A stretch of 31,397 nucleotides of DNA from JBDSLU01 sp031407765 (GCA_031407765.1 JANOIR010000354.1:1-31397); one strand, 5' to 3'. Positions 1 to 10,039 are shown, counted from the first letter of the stretch. Translations and numbers: made by a program. Notes: a model not told the origin generated them from the sequence alone.

Positions 1-80
1 GCCCTTCTTCGCGGCGCGCGATGCCTAGCCTGGAAGCGCGAAGCCGCGGAGACGCGCCGCGGCCGGTTGAGCGGACGAGG

Positions 81-111
81 GCGTGCTCGTGGTGCCTGAC
101 CACCATGACGC
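81..111 (-). terminator. possible hairpin downstream of tRNA-Glu
   Basis: GTGGT (89-93) pairs with ACCAC (99-103) around a 5-nt loop, and GCGT (81-84) with ACGC (108-111) beyond an internal loop. It lies downstream of tRNA-Glu on the minus strand and could end that transcript. There is no clear U tract. The rest of 1-130 shows no gene that can be supported. Confidence 0.25.
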
Positions 112-133
112 GCAGGCGTGATGAGAACGCGCA

Positions 134-154
134 CGGGATTCGAACCCGCGTCGC
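134..154 (-). repeat. duplicated T-arm segment of tRNA-Glu
   Basis: These 21 bases are identical to 201-221, which form the T arm and variable loop of the adjacent tRNA-Glu. The copy keeps a complete T stem and TTCGAAT loop on the minus strand. The sequence upstream of it (155-190) does not fold into a matching anticodon arm, D arm or acceptor stem, so it is a 3'-end fragment and not a second tRNA. Such a copy can be left by integration at a tRNA 3' end or by a partial tandem duplication; the sequence does not decide between them. Confidence 0.6.
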
Positions 155-191
155 TAAGTCTTTAGAGCAGAACTCGTTACGTGGAAACGGG

Positions 192-264
192 CGTCCCCAG
201 CGGGATTCGAACCCGCGTCGCCGCCGTGAAAGGGCGGTGTCCTAGGCCTCTAGACGATAGGGAC
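192..264 (-). tRNA. tRNA-Glu (anticodon UUC)
   Basis: A 73-nt cloverleaf on the minus strand. The acceptor stem is GTCCCTA/TGGGGAC with one G-T pair, followed by discriminator G. The anticodon stem CCGCC/GGCGG closes the loop CTTTCAC, giving anticodon TTC. The T arm is GCGGG-TTCGAAT-CCCGC. The D-arm region TCGTCTAGAGGCC is typical of bacterial tRNA-Glu. The CCA end is not encoded, since CCCG follows the discriminator. Confidence 0.96.
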
Positions 265-282
265 GTCGAAGGCGAACACCGG

Positions 283-311
283 ATCTTACCGTAGGTCGGG
301 CCCCCGGCCAA
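283..311 (-). promoter_or_regulatory. sigma70-type promoter of tRNA-Glu
   Basis: On the minus strand TTGGCC (306-311) and TAAGAT (283-288) are separated by exactly 17 bp. The predicted start would give a tRNA leader of roughly 10-15 nt. The boxes are seen in the sequence; the promoter role is inferred. Confidence 0.5.
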
Positions 312-336
312 ACGGCGGCTTCCGGGTAGCCGACCG

Positions 337-552
337 TCAGCCGAGGGCCACCCACGCCCCGCGTGCGGCCAGGAGCGCGACGAGCCAGAGCGCCGCGGCG
401 AAGCACCAGCGCGCGCCGAGGTTCCACCCGCCGGCTCGTGGGCGGGCCATCCGGAGGCCGCCCTTCCAGCACACGAAGGCGACGCCGGTCAGCACTGCCG
501 CCAGCAGATACGAGCCCCCGTTGCCGCAGTCATGGCAGATCTCGAATCTCAT
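337..552 (-). CDS. small two-helix membrane protein, unknown function
   Basis: A 71-residue protein. The ATG at 552 is chosen because AAGGAG lies 7 nt upstream of it; an upstream in-frame alternative start has no such site. The N-terminus has a short cysteine motif (CHDCGNGG). Two hydrophobic stretches follow (about residues 14-28 and 49-68), consistent with two membrane helices, with an Arg/Gly-rich loop between them that includes RMARPRAGGW. I do not recognise the family. It is transcribed toward tRNA-Glu and divergently from the aspartic protease gene. The CxxC pair could bind metal or form a disulphide, but that is a guess. Confidence 0.55.
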   Translation of the reverse strand: MRFEICHDCGNGGSYLLAAVLTGVAFVCWKGGLRMARPRAGGWNLGARWCFAAALWLVALLAARGAWVALG

Positions 553-629
553 CGCATCGCGCTCCTTGCTGTCGGAAGCCTTGGACACCGCCCGTTACCA
601 ATCGGCCTCGGGCGGCAAAATGGGTGATC

Positions 630-1544
630 ATGATCACCTCGACCATGCGTGTGCTCGCCGTGGGTGCCGGCCTGATCGGCGGCGCCGCCGCGATGGCCCA
701 GCAACCGTCGGCCGCGCCGATCGCGATCCCGTTCACGTTCGCCACCAAGCAGCCGATCGTACCGGTTTCCCTGAACGGCGGCCCCGCGGTGCCGTTCGTC
801 GTCGACACCGGCGCATCGATCCACCTGATCGATCGCGAGATCGCGCGGCAGGCGGCCGTCGACGACGGGCGGACGGTGCCGCTGACCGGTGGTGGCCAGG
901 CGACCGTCCAGACGCAGTTCGTGGACGGGCTGACGCTCGCGACCGGCGGCCAGACGTGGAGTGGCCAGCGCGGGGCGTTGGCGCCGCTCGGCTACCCGGA
1001 TCGGAAGCACTTCGCCGGCCTGCTCGGCGCGCCGATCCTGATGCGCTACACGGTGCAGTTCGACTTCCCGGCGCAGATCATGCGGCTGTTCGAGCCTGCG
1101 CGCTACACGCCACCGCCCGGCGCGGTGCGCGTGCCGTTCGAGCTGCAGGAAGATCTGCCGATCGTCCACGTGACGATCGACGCCGGGACCGGGCCGATCG
1201 ACGCGCGGCTGATGGTCGACACCGGCGCCAGCACGTTCATCGATCTGAACCGGCCGTTCGTCGAGGCGCACAAGCTGGTCGAGGCCATTCCCGATGCGGC
1301 AGCGTCCGATCGGCCGGCCGCACTCGGCGGCACGGCGCCCTTCCTCTACGGGACCGGCAGGCGAGCAACGCTCGGCGGCATCCCGTTCGAGCGGCCGCGC
1401 CTCGGCCTGTCGCGTGCCGAGACCGGCTCGAGCTCATGCAGCGAGCGCGACGGCATCATCGGCAACGCCGTGCTGGCCCAGTTCGTGATGACCGTCGACT
1501 ACGGCCGCAAGGTCCTCGTGCTCGAGCGGCCGCCGAGTCGCTAG
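630..1544 (+). CDS. secreted retropepsin-like aspartic protease
   Basis: Predicted exported protein of 304 residues. Residues 6-23 form a signal peptide (MRVLAVGAG... ending AMA before QQP). Two aspartic-protease half-domains follow, each with VDTGAS: catalytic Asp59 (DTG 59-61) and Asp197 (DTG 197-199). Each half also carries the hydrophobic-Gly motif of the fold, GLLGAPIL near 131-138 and DGIIGNAVLAQF near 274-285. This matches the single-chain two-repeat clan AA proteases (gag-polyprotein aspartyl protease-like), so it should work as an internal pseudo-dimer. The start is uncertain: ATG 630, ATG 645 and GTG 624 are in frame and none has a strong ribosome site; all keep the signal peptide. 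It ends facing the minus-strand genes across a strong hairpin. Confidence 0.88.
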   Translation: MITSTMRVLAVGAGLIGGAAAMAQQPSAAPIAIPFTFATKQPIVPVSLNGGPAVPFVVDTGASIHLIDREIARQAAVDDGRTVPLTGGGQATVQTQFVDGLTLATGGQTWSGQRGALAPLGYPDRKHFAGLLGAPILMRYTVQFDFPAQIMRLFEPARYTPPPGAVRVPFELQEDLPIVHVTIDAGTGPIDARLMVDTGASTFIDLNRPFVEAHKLVEAIPDAAASDRPAALGGTAPFLYGTGRRATLGGIPFERPRLGLSRAETGSSSCSERDGIIGNAVLAQFVMTVDYGRKVLVLERPPSR

Positions 1545-1592
1545 AGGCGAGGCGGACGACGGCGGCGAGCAGCGAGAGGGTCCAGAAGCGCG

Positions 1593-1738
1593 TCACTGGA
1601 TCTCGAGCGCGTCCCGACCCGGCCGCGCCGAGCCGGCCGCGCCGGGAAGGGCGCGGCCGGCTCGGTCTGATACCAGTAGGCGACCGAGGCGATGTCGTCG
1701 TGCAGCGGCAGGTAGCGTCCGCGCGCGCGCAAGCTCAC
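1593..1738 (-). pseudogene. C-terminal relic of a DUF2961 (GH172-like) protein
   Basis: Directly after the stop of the large repeat protein, the minus strand reads GRYLPLHDDIASVAYWYQTE followed by PAAPFPA. SVAYWYQTEP-x-x-PFP is the characteristic C-terminal signature of DUF2961 proteins. Only about 30 residues remain. A GTG at 1738 overlaps the upstream stop (GTGA). The frame then runs into the GC hairpin at 1628-1665; a shift of frame there gives GRDALEIQ and a stop at 1593, which looks like the original end. With no catalytic part left it is interpreted as a decayed gene end. The motif is seen; family assignment is from memory of the family; decay is inferred. Confidence 0.5.
1628..1665. 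terminator. 16-bp perfect GC hairpin between convergent genes
   Basis: Positions 1628-1643 pair perfectly with 1650-1665 around the 6-nt loop GGGAAG, with a G-T pair extending it. It lies between the convergent stops at 1544 and 1735. No U tract follows on either strand. It could stop transcription in both directions, although it also lies inside the DUF2961 relic. Confidence 0.5.
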
Positions 1739-4668
1739 GGGATCGGCGTCGCCAGCAGGTTCGTACCCGCCGCCCAGATCGCACCGCCGGCGTTCCAGTA
1801 CATCGCCCGTTCGACGACGAGCTGCGCCAGCGGCGCCGTGTCGATGCTCTCGATCAGAACACCGTAGCGTCGGTTTGTGAACCCGGCGATGCTGTGGAGC
1901 GGCACCGTCGTCCGGCTGTTCGGGGCGACGTCGACGGTGGTCGTGATCGCCGGCGCGGCGGGCCCGACGCTGAACCCTTCGTCCGGCAGGAGCGTCAGGC
2001 GGACGCGTCCAGCCGTCGAGGACGTGTTGGCGATCAGCACGAACGTCTGCGTGTCGCGCGTGCCGCCCGACTCGCCATCGGCCAGCACCCATCGGGTCGC
2101 GGTGGCGGTCGTGCCGGGCGAGTTGTGGGCTTCCGTCCAGAACGTCGGGTCGACCGCCGGCCCGGGGAACCACATCGAGCGCTCGACCACGATCGGCACG
2201 GCGTTGGTCGACGTGATCGCGCACGACAGCGTCGCGTTGACGAGCGCTTGCCCGAGTCCAGGGAAGTCTTCGGCGTCGACGTAGATCGTGCGCCGGCTCT
2301 CGGCGGCGACGGTGTAGCTCTTGGTGAGCACGGTGCCGCCCTGCAGCAGGTAGCGGACCTCGACGGTCGCGGCGGTGAGGTTCGGGTTGGCGATCAGCAC
2401 GAACAGGTCGAAGAAGTCGCCGGTGGCGCCTTCGGCCAGGAACCAGCTGGTGGCCGGCGCCGTGACGCCGGCGCTGGCGTGGCCGGCGGCGAACGGCTGG
2501 CTGCCGACGGAGCGATACATGGCGCGCTCGACGAAGATCGGCTGCGTCGAGCTGATCGACGCCGAGACGTCGGTGTCGGCCAGTTCAGGCGCCTGCGTGT
2601 TGACCGGCAGCGTCGTTCGCGAGTGCGGCGGCAGCGTGTAGGTGCGATCGAGCGGCGCGAGCGGCGACGGCCGCAGGAAGCGGACCGTCGCAGTGGCGGC
2701 GGCGTCGCCCGGATTCTGCAGCAGGTAGAACAGCGAGAACGACCCGGTCGCCCCTTCGGCCAGGAACCACGACGTCGACGGCGCGCCGCTGGCCCGCTCG
2801 GCATGCGCGCCGTACTCGGTGGCGTCCCAGCTCATGGTCCGGTCGCTGACCAACGCCGCGCTCGACTCGACGGCGACCGAGAACGACGCCGACGGCGGGC
2901 CGACCTCGTCGACGAACACGGTGCGCTTGCTGCCGGCCGGTACGTGGACGTTGACGCTCTGCGAGGCACCGCCGTCGCCGTCGAACCGGATCACCGCCGT
3001 TGCGGCGGTCGTCCCGGGATTGGCGATGCCGAAGCGCGTCTTGAAGAACGCGTTCTGCGCGCCTTCGGCCAGGAACTGGCTGCCCGTGCCTCGTGGATGC
3101 GATCCGGCGGTCTGCTCCTGCGCGTTGGTCTGGCCGTCGGCGTCGGGGTCGCCGGCAGCGCCGTTCGCGCCGGCGCTGCTGGTGTAGTCGAGCCCCATCG
3201 CGGCTTCCCAGCGATCGTCGAGCCCGTCGCTGTCGCCATCGAGCCGCGACAGCAGGTCGACCGCGAAGACGTCGCCGGCGGCGTTGGTGTCGGCGCCGCC
3301 GGGCAGGATGGTCGCGTCGGCTGACGTGAAGAACACCGTGTTCCCGGTCTCGTCGAGAATGCCAGGCTGCACCGGCGCCGGCATCGGCAGCGGCACGCCG
3401 TAGCGCTCGTCGAGCAGAGCGACGGGCACGGCGAACGTCGAATACAGCGTGCGGCGGTTTGCCGTGGCGGCGGCGGTCAGCGACTCGTTGACCAGCGTGG
3501 TCGTCCGGTCGGTGACGCTGTCGTAGCGGGAGAAGCCGCCCATGAGATGCGCGGGCGAGAACGCTTCAATCGTGACCAGCGGCAGCGATCGGCCGTCCGT
3601 GAAGGCAGTGCCGCCGGCCGGCCGGAAGCCGGGTAGACGGCGCATCTCGCGGTTGCCGACGAGGTCGTACTCGACGGTCTCTCCGGTTGCATAGCCGAGG
3701 AGGCCGGTGAGTTGGACAATGTCGGACAGGTAGACGCGTTGTCCGTCTGGCGAGAAGCCAGCGATCCTCGTCACGGGCGCGGTCTGCGTCGATGGCGTCT
3801 TGGCCGGCGCCGCGACGGGCGTGAACGTGTTGGCGCCCAGGTCGCGAATGACCCAGGGATACACCACGGCGCCTCCGGTGACGGGCCAGAGTGTCTGGAA
3901 GCCACCAGCGAGCGCCACGATCCGGCCGTCGTCCCGCATCACGGCGGAAATACCCGGCAGCACGACGTCAGCCGGTGTGCCGTCCGGGGTGCCGGAGACG
4001 AGCGTGGTCACTCCCGTGACGCGGTCCTTGCGATAGATCTGCGTGACCGGCGTCGAGCGCGGCTGCAAGTTGTTCGCGCTCGAGCTGAACAGCACATACC
4101 GACCGTCCGGCGTGACCTGCAGCGCGGTGCTGGCCCCTCCGACCGCCAGCGCGTCACCAGTCGTGGTGGTCGCCAACGAGACGCCGGCTGCGCCAGGCTC
4201 ATCGAAGACGCCGTCGGCGTCGCTGTCGCGGTCGTAGAGGTAGCCGTCCCCGTTGCCGTTGGTGTCGCTCGCGACGAGCGATGACGCCGTGGTGAAGAGG
4301 ACGAAGCGTCCCGTTCGTGACAGATGGGCAGTGCCGACGGCGTCGAGCAGCTGGCCGTTCGGCCCGATCGAGACGCGGATCGTTCGAACGGCGGCCGGCT
4401 CGTCGAAGACCCCGTCGGCATCGGTATCACGGTCGCGTACGAACAGGTCGGCGATCCCGTTGGTGTCGCCCGTGACCAGATTCGACGCCCCCGAAAGGAA
4501 CAGGACGTGCCGCCCGTCGGGACTGGTTTCGAGTAACACGCTGGCGGCGTTGGCCTGCGTGCCGTCGGTGGCGACGCTGAGCCGGGCCGGAGGGACCGGT
4601 TGCGCCGCCGCCAATGACGGGACGACGAGAATAGCCGCCACGGCGGCCGTACGGACGAGACGGAACAT
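1735..4668 (-). CDS. large secreted propeller-like protein with four FLAEGATG repeats
   Basis: A 977-residue exported protein. ATG 4668 is chosen because GGGAG lies 7 nt upstream; a TTG two codons earlier is too close to that site. Signal peptide: FRLVRTAAVAAILVVPSLAA. Residues about 30-470 hold TolB/WD-like blade motifs (SPDGRHVLFLSG, SRTGRFVLFTT, TPDGRYVLFSS). These alternate with Asp-rich loops such as DTDADGVFDEP that resemble calcium-binding thrombospondin type 3 repeats. Another Asp-rich segment (DGDSDGLDDRWEAAMGLD) is near 484. The C-terminal half has four repeats of roughly 105-118 residues beginning near 531, 636, 743 and 861, each opening with a form of WFLAEGATG and closing with VERAMYW-like residues. 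Probably extracellular or envelope-associated; substrate or partner unknown. Confidence 0.85.
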   Translation of the reverse strand: MFRLVRTAAVAAILVVPSLAAAQPVPPARLSVATDGTQANAASVLLETSPDGRHVLFLSGASNLVTGDTNGIADLFVRDRDTDADGVFDEPAAVRTIRVSIGPNGQLLDAVGTAHLSRTGRFVLFTTASSLVASDTNGNGDGYLYDRDSDADGVFDEPGAAGVSLATTTTGDALAVGGASTALQVTPDGRYVLFSSSANNLQPRSTPVTQIYRKDRVTGVTTLVSGTPDGTPADVVLPGISAVMRDDGRIVALAGGFQTLWPVTGGAVVYPWVIRDLGANTFTPVAAPAKTPSTQTAPVTRIAGFSPDGQRVYLSDIVQLTGLLGYATGETVEYDLVGNREMRRLPGFRPAGGTAFTDGRSLPLVTIEAFSPAHLMGGFSRYDSVTDRTTTLVNESLTAAATANRRTLYSTFAVPVALLDERYGVPLPMPAPVQPGILDETGNTVFFTSADATILPGGADTNAAGDVFAVDLLSRLDGDSDGLDDRWEAAMGLDYTSSAGANGAAGDPDADGQTNAQEQTAGSHPRGTGSQFLAEGAQNAFFKTRFGIANPGTTAATAVIRFDGDGGASQSVNVHVPAGSKRTVFVDEVGPPSASFSVAVESSAALVSDRTMSWDATEYGAHAERASGAPSTSWFLAEGATGSFSLFYLLQNPGDAAATATVRFLRPSPLAPLDRTYTLPPHSRTTLPVNTQAPELADTDVSASISSTQPIFVERAMYRSVGSQPFAAGHASAGVTAPATSWFLAEGATGDFFDLFVLIANPNLTAATVEVRYLLQGGTVLTKSYTVAAESRRTIYVDAEDFPGLGQALVNATLSCAITSTNAVPIVVERSMWFPGPAVDPTFWTEAHNSPGTTATATRWVLADGESGGTRDTQTFVLIANTSSTAGRVRLTLLPDEGFSVGPAAPAITTTVDVAPNSRTTVPLHSIAGFTNRRYGVLIESIDTAPLAQLVVERAMYWNAGGAIWAAGTNLLATPIP

Positions 4669-4789
4669 GGACAAGCTCCCGGGTTCGGCGAGGGGGGCGC
4701 CGGCTGCCTACTGTAACGACACCGGCGCGTCGATCGCTACCATCACGTTGACAGACCGGCGCGTCGCGCCGAACCCGGTTCGTCGGGGG

Positions 4790-6535
4790 CTAGTTCGCCG
4801 TGCCAGCGGCCGGCTTCATCACTGTCGGCGTGCGACCGAAGCGGGACGCCGTCAGCTTCACGTCGGCGCGCGCCCACGCCTTGTCGAGCCGCGCCTTCAC
4901 GATCGCCGCCTGGTCGGCCTTCTTCTGTGTGACCAGCGCCTGGTGCAGGCCGAACAGCGACCAGCCGGATTCGCGGTTGCGCTTGAGGTCCTCCCAGTAG
5001 ACGGTCTCGGCTTCGTCGGGCCGCCCGGCCTGGAGCAGGATCGCGCCGAGCGCGAGGCGCGGCGGGAACATGAACTCGCTCGGCTCGGTGTAGACCAATG
5101 CGTCATCGAGGCGGACGGCGCGCTCGAGCGACCCGATCGCCGTCGTGTAGTTGCCGCGCGCCGCGGCGAGCTCGCCGGCCAGCACGTGCGGTGCGATCCC
5201 CAGGATGGCGCGGCCGCTGTTGGGCGAGAACATCGGTCCGTCGAGCGACGGGTGCTTCAACAGGCCGCGCAACGCGACCAGCTCCTTGTCCGCCGCCGCG
5301 AGCTGGTTCTTGGCGACGAAGGCGAGGCCGCGGACATAGTGCCAGGAGCCAGTGAGGAACGCGCTGCCGGTTGGCGGCTTCGGCTCCTTGAGGATCGCGT
5401 CCCACTTGCCGAAGCGCGCCAGGGCCCAGTAGGGGACGACGCGGAAGCCGGCGGTGATCGGGATCTCGGCCAGCGCCTTGTCGTCGATCTTGGCGGCGAC
5501 CTTGCGCGCCGCGTCGAGTGCCGCGGCACTCTGGCCGTCAGCCGACGCCGCGAACCACAGGAAGTGGATGTTGTGCGGGTAGTAGGCCATCGGATACAGG
5601 CCCTGGGCCCGGCACTGCGCGATGTAACTCTCGTCGGCCTTGATCGCCAGCTCGTTACTCTTCATGGCGTCGGCGTAGCGGCCGACCCGCTGGTAGATGT
5701 GCGCCGGCATGTGGACCATGTGCCCGGCGTCGGGCAGCAGCGGCAGCAGCGCATCGGCGGCCGCCTCGGCTTTCTCGGGCGCAACCGACTCCACCAGGTG
5801 AATGTACATGTGCAGCGCGCCCGGATGCTTGGCGCTGCGCCGGATCACGTCCTCGGTGAGCGCGACGATCTCGGCGGTGCCGGCGTGCGGACGCCCGTCC
5901 CGCATCCAATAGCCCCACGGGCGCAGGTCCATCATCGACTCGACGTAGAACATCGCGATGTCGAGGTCGTCGGGGAACTGGCTCTGGACCGCGCGCATCG
6001 CGTCGGCGTAGGCCTGGTTGTTGGTGTCGCGGTGTTCGGCCTTACCCGAGTAGCGGGCGTCGAGCGCCTTGATCAGCGCCTGCTCGCGAGGCGACGCGGT
6101 CGAGGCGACCGATAGCGCCTTCTTGACGAGCTCGTCGGCGTGCGGCTCGTCGTTCGGCTCCATCATCGCGTTGATGTTGGGCCCCAGCACCAGCGCCTGG
6201 CCCCAGTAGGCCATTGCCAGCAACGGATCGAGGCGGGCCGCTTCGCGGAAGGCGCGGCGGGCCTCGGCGTGGTTGAAGGCGTAGGCCAGGTTCAGGCCCT
6301 GGTTCATGAACGCCTGGGCGTTGGCGTTCTTCGTCGACACCGGGAAGGTGTGCGAGCCCAGCGACTGCAGGCGTGGCGCCAGCTCGCCGTTGGGGCCGGG
6401 CTGGGTGGCCTGGGCGGACGCCTCGTAGTGCTTGTGCGTCGGCGCGGCCGCGGCTGAGCCTTTGGCCGGGGTCTGCGCGCCGGCAAGCGTCCCGACGGAA
6501 CAAGCCACGGCCGCGAACAGGATGGTGCGTGACAT
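4790..6535 (-). CDS. secreted tetratricopeptide-repeat protein
   Basis: A 581-residue protein. The start at 6535 follows a strong GGAGGAGG site; an upstream in-frame extension has no support. A signal peptide (MSRTILFAAVACSVGTLAGAQ) sends it out of the cytoplasm. Helix-turn-helix TPR units are visible from about residue 75 (QAFMNQGLNLAYAFNHAEAR, AFREAARLDPLLAMAYWGQA) and continue to the C-terminus (AIGSLERAVRLDD, LALGAILLQAGRPDEAE). There are no catalytic motifs. TPR proteins of this type act as protein-protein scaffolds; the partner is not indicated. The 254-bp span between its start and the YjfB-like gene's start contains that gene and a hairpin, so it is probably its own transcription unit. 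Confidence 0.88.
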   Translation of the reverse strand: MSRTILFAAVACSVGTLAGAQTPAKGSAAAAPTHKHYEASAQATQPGPNGELAPRLQSLGSHTFPVSTKNANAQAFMNQGLNLAYAFNHAEARRAFREAARLDPLLAMAYWGQALVLGPNINAMMEPNDEPHADELVKKALSVASTASPREQALIKALDARYSGKAEHRDTNNQAYADAMRAVQSQFPDDLDIAMFYVESMMDLRPWGYWMRDGRPHAGTAEIVALTEDVIRRSAKHPGALHMYIHLVESVAPEKAEAAADALLPLLPDAGHMVHMPAHIYQRVGRYADAMKSNELAIKADESYIAQCRAQGLYPMAYYPHNIHFLWFAASADGQSAAALDAARKVAAKIDDKALAEIPITAGFRVVPYWALARFGKWDAILKEPKPPTGSAFLTGSWHYVRGLAFVAKNQLAAADKELVALRGLLKHPSLDGPMFSPNSGRAILGIAPHVLAGELAAARGNYTTAIGSLERAVRLDDALVYTEPSEFMFPPRLALGAILLQAGRPDEAETVYWEDLKRNRESGWSLFGLHQALVTQKKADQAAIVKARLDKAWARADVKLTASRFGRTPTVMKPAAGTAN

Positions 6536-6582
6536 CGAACCTCCTCCACGAACGCGGGGTGAGCCCGCGGAGGCCATACGAT

Positions 6583-6623
6583 GCCGCGCCGACCCCCGAC
6601 GTGTCGAGGGGGGGCCGGCGGCG
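6583..6623 (-). terminator. imperfect long hairpin, possible terminator
   Basis: On either side of GT at 6601-6602 the sequence is self-complementary (CCCCCGAC against GTCGAGGGGG, then GCCG/CGGC further out) with small bulges. It follows immediately after the stop of the YjfB-like gene on the minus strand, where a terminator would be expected. Confidence 0.35.
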
Positions 6624-6794
6624 TCAGGCCCGGACGTCGATGATCCGGCCGGTCGGTGGGGACGCCTGCTCGATCAGGGCAATGGTGGCGTCGGCCTGTT
6701 CCCGCTGGATGCGCAGCGTCTTGGCCATGACGGCGATGGTCCGCTGCGCCTCCTGGGCGGCTGCGGGCGAGGCGGTGACGTCGGATACGTTCAT
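6624..6794 (-). CDS. YjfB-like putative motility peptide
   Basis: A 56-residue protein starting at ATG 6794, with GGGAG about 9 nt upstream. It is almost entirely one amphipathic helix (AAQEAQRTIAVMAKTLRIQR, then EQADATIALIEQ) followed by a tail ending GRIIDVRA. This matches the small YjfB family (putative motility protein): short helix with I/V-x-MMKK-like core and a terminal G-R-x-x-D-V-x-A. It lies 32 bp downstream of the cyclic-di-GMP enzyme gene on the same strand and is probably co-transcribed. Molecular function in the family is unknown; the assignment rests on size and terminal motif. Confidence 0.6.
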   Translation of the reverse strand: MNVSDVTASPAAAQEAQRTIAVMAKTLRIQREQADATIALIEQASPPTGRIIDVRA

Positions 6795-6826
6795 GCGGCG
6801 GTCTCCCGTGAATGTTCGGCGACGGG

Positions 6827-9271
<2,445 letters not shown>

Positions 9272-9285
9272 CAGGCAAGGGTGTC

Positions 9286-9301
9286 CGTGCGGCGCCGCAC
9301 G
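9286..9301. promoter_or_regulatory. 16-bp perfect palindrome upstream of the c-di-GMP gene
   Basis: CGTGCGGCGCCGCACG is a perfect palindrome centred 22 nt upstream of the start at 9271. It could be a dimeric-repressor site or an mRNA hairpin. No promoter box is clear around it, and GC-rich DNA produces such palindromes by chance. Confidence 0.3.
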
Positions 9302-9734
9302 AAGGCCCTGGTTCTAGGAATCGGCACGCGGCTGCGCAGGTAGAAGTGACACGACGGCGCGCCCCTGCGCGAGGCGGCCGGCCTGTTCGCACGGCTGCCA
9401 TCCGGCGTTGCCAATGTCGCCCGGCGAGTGCGTGGCAGTACGCCGGACCGGATGATCCGCGTCCTGCCACCTTCGAGCCGGCGTCCGCCGATCGACGTCG
9501 TGAACGGCCCGCGCATACCGCTTCCGCGACGTTAGGCAGACCAGGCGCACACGCGTGTGCGGCACGTGCGCCATGGCCAGCGGCACGGTGCCTCGCGTTC
9601 ATCGCGGACGCCCCCAGGTTGAAGAAAGACTGCCCGCAGGCAGAGTTCAGATGGGGCTGCGTCGTCGCGTTTATCGAGTTTCGGCCCAAGTCGGCGATCC
9701 GTCTCCACCACAGCCGGGTTGGCACACCCTTCGC
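9302..9734. other. gene-poor intergenic stretch
   Basis: No reading frame here has a ribosome site, recognisable domain or coherent composition; short open frames exist on both strands but look like chance. It contains a second 16-bp perfect palindrome (9546-9561, CGCACACGCGTGTGCG). The right part (about 9650-9740) is less GC-rich than the genes around it. It separates the divergently oriented c-di-GMP gene and the small gene at 9759. Confidence 0.5.
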
Positions 9735-9759
9735 TTTGGGGAGGGCGGGCCTCCCCAAA
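9735..9759 (+). promoter_or_regulatory. hairpin sequestering ribosome site and start codon
   Basis: TTTGGGGAGG (9735-9744) pairs perfectly with CCTCCCCAAA (9750-9759) around GCGGG. The last A is the first base of the ATG, and the left arm contains the only Shine-Dalgarno-like run (GGGGAGG). In mRNA this would hide the ribosome site. Regulation is inferred. Confidence 0.4.
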
Positions 9760-10034
9760 TGTTCTTTGCCACCGACCGCTTCGAGCCAGTCGTCCGCCGA
9801 CTGACGCCTCCCCCCGGCACCCTGTGGACCCTCATCCACGAGAGCGAGGGGCTGGTGTCGGTCAACGTCAGCGCCCATCCCCACGGCTACGAGCTGCGCC
9901 TCGTCCTCAACCAGCGATTCCTTCGCTCGCGGGTACACGAATCCCTGTCGGGCGTCCTGGCGGATGCCACCGACACCCGGACCCGCTTCGAGCTACTGGG
10001 CTTTTCCGAAATCGAGACGTCGATCGTCCACTAG
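9759..10034 (+). CDS. conserved-looking small protein, unknown function
   Basis: A 91-residue cytoplasmic protein. ATG 9759 is chosen because coherent protein-like sequence begins there; the frame is open further upstream but Arg/Pro-rich and unconvincing. It has an alternating beta pattern (TLWTLIHESEGLVSVNVSAH, then GYELRLVLNQRFLRSRVHES) and no signal peptide, membrane segment or catalytic motif. I do not recognise the family. It ends 5 bp before the stop of ppk1 on the opposite strand, so the two transcripts converge. The start codon lies at the foot of a hairpin. Confidence 0.5.
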   Translation: MFFATDRFEPVVRRLTPPPGTLWTLIHESEGLVSVNVSAHPHGYELRLVLNQRFLRSRVHESLSGVLADATDTRTRFELLGFSEIETSIVH

Positions 10035-10039
10035 CAGAG

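Noticed and set aside
2..28. Possible C-terminal end of a plus-strand gene (PFFAARDA then stop) at the left edge
   Set aside because: Only eight codons are visible and other frames are equally open, so it cannot be supported.
121..191. A second complete tRNA on the minus strand
   Set aside because: Only the T arm is intact. No D arm or matching anticodon stem can be formed, and a forced acceptor stem would overlap the tRNA-Glu 3' end.
521..1867. Long plus-strand frame overlapping the aspartic protease
   Set aside because: Arg/Asp-rich shadow of the protease frame in GC-rich DNA, with no domain and no start site; the protease frame has both DTG motifs.
4748..4753. Perfect TTGACA on the plus strand
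   Set aside because: No -10 at a suitable distance and no plus-strand gene downstream.
4681..4790. Inverted GGGTTCGGCG/CGCCGAACCC and direct ACCGGCGCGTCG repeats between two minus-strand genes
   Set aside because: Short and common in GC-rich intergenic DNA; no consistent fold, promoter or mobile-element features could be built from them.
9314..9586. 90-residue minus-strand frame in the gene-poor stretch
   Set aside because: No ribosome site, no recognisable motif, Arg-rich composition typical of chance frames; overlapping frames on both strands look the same.
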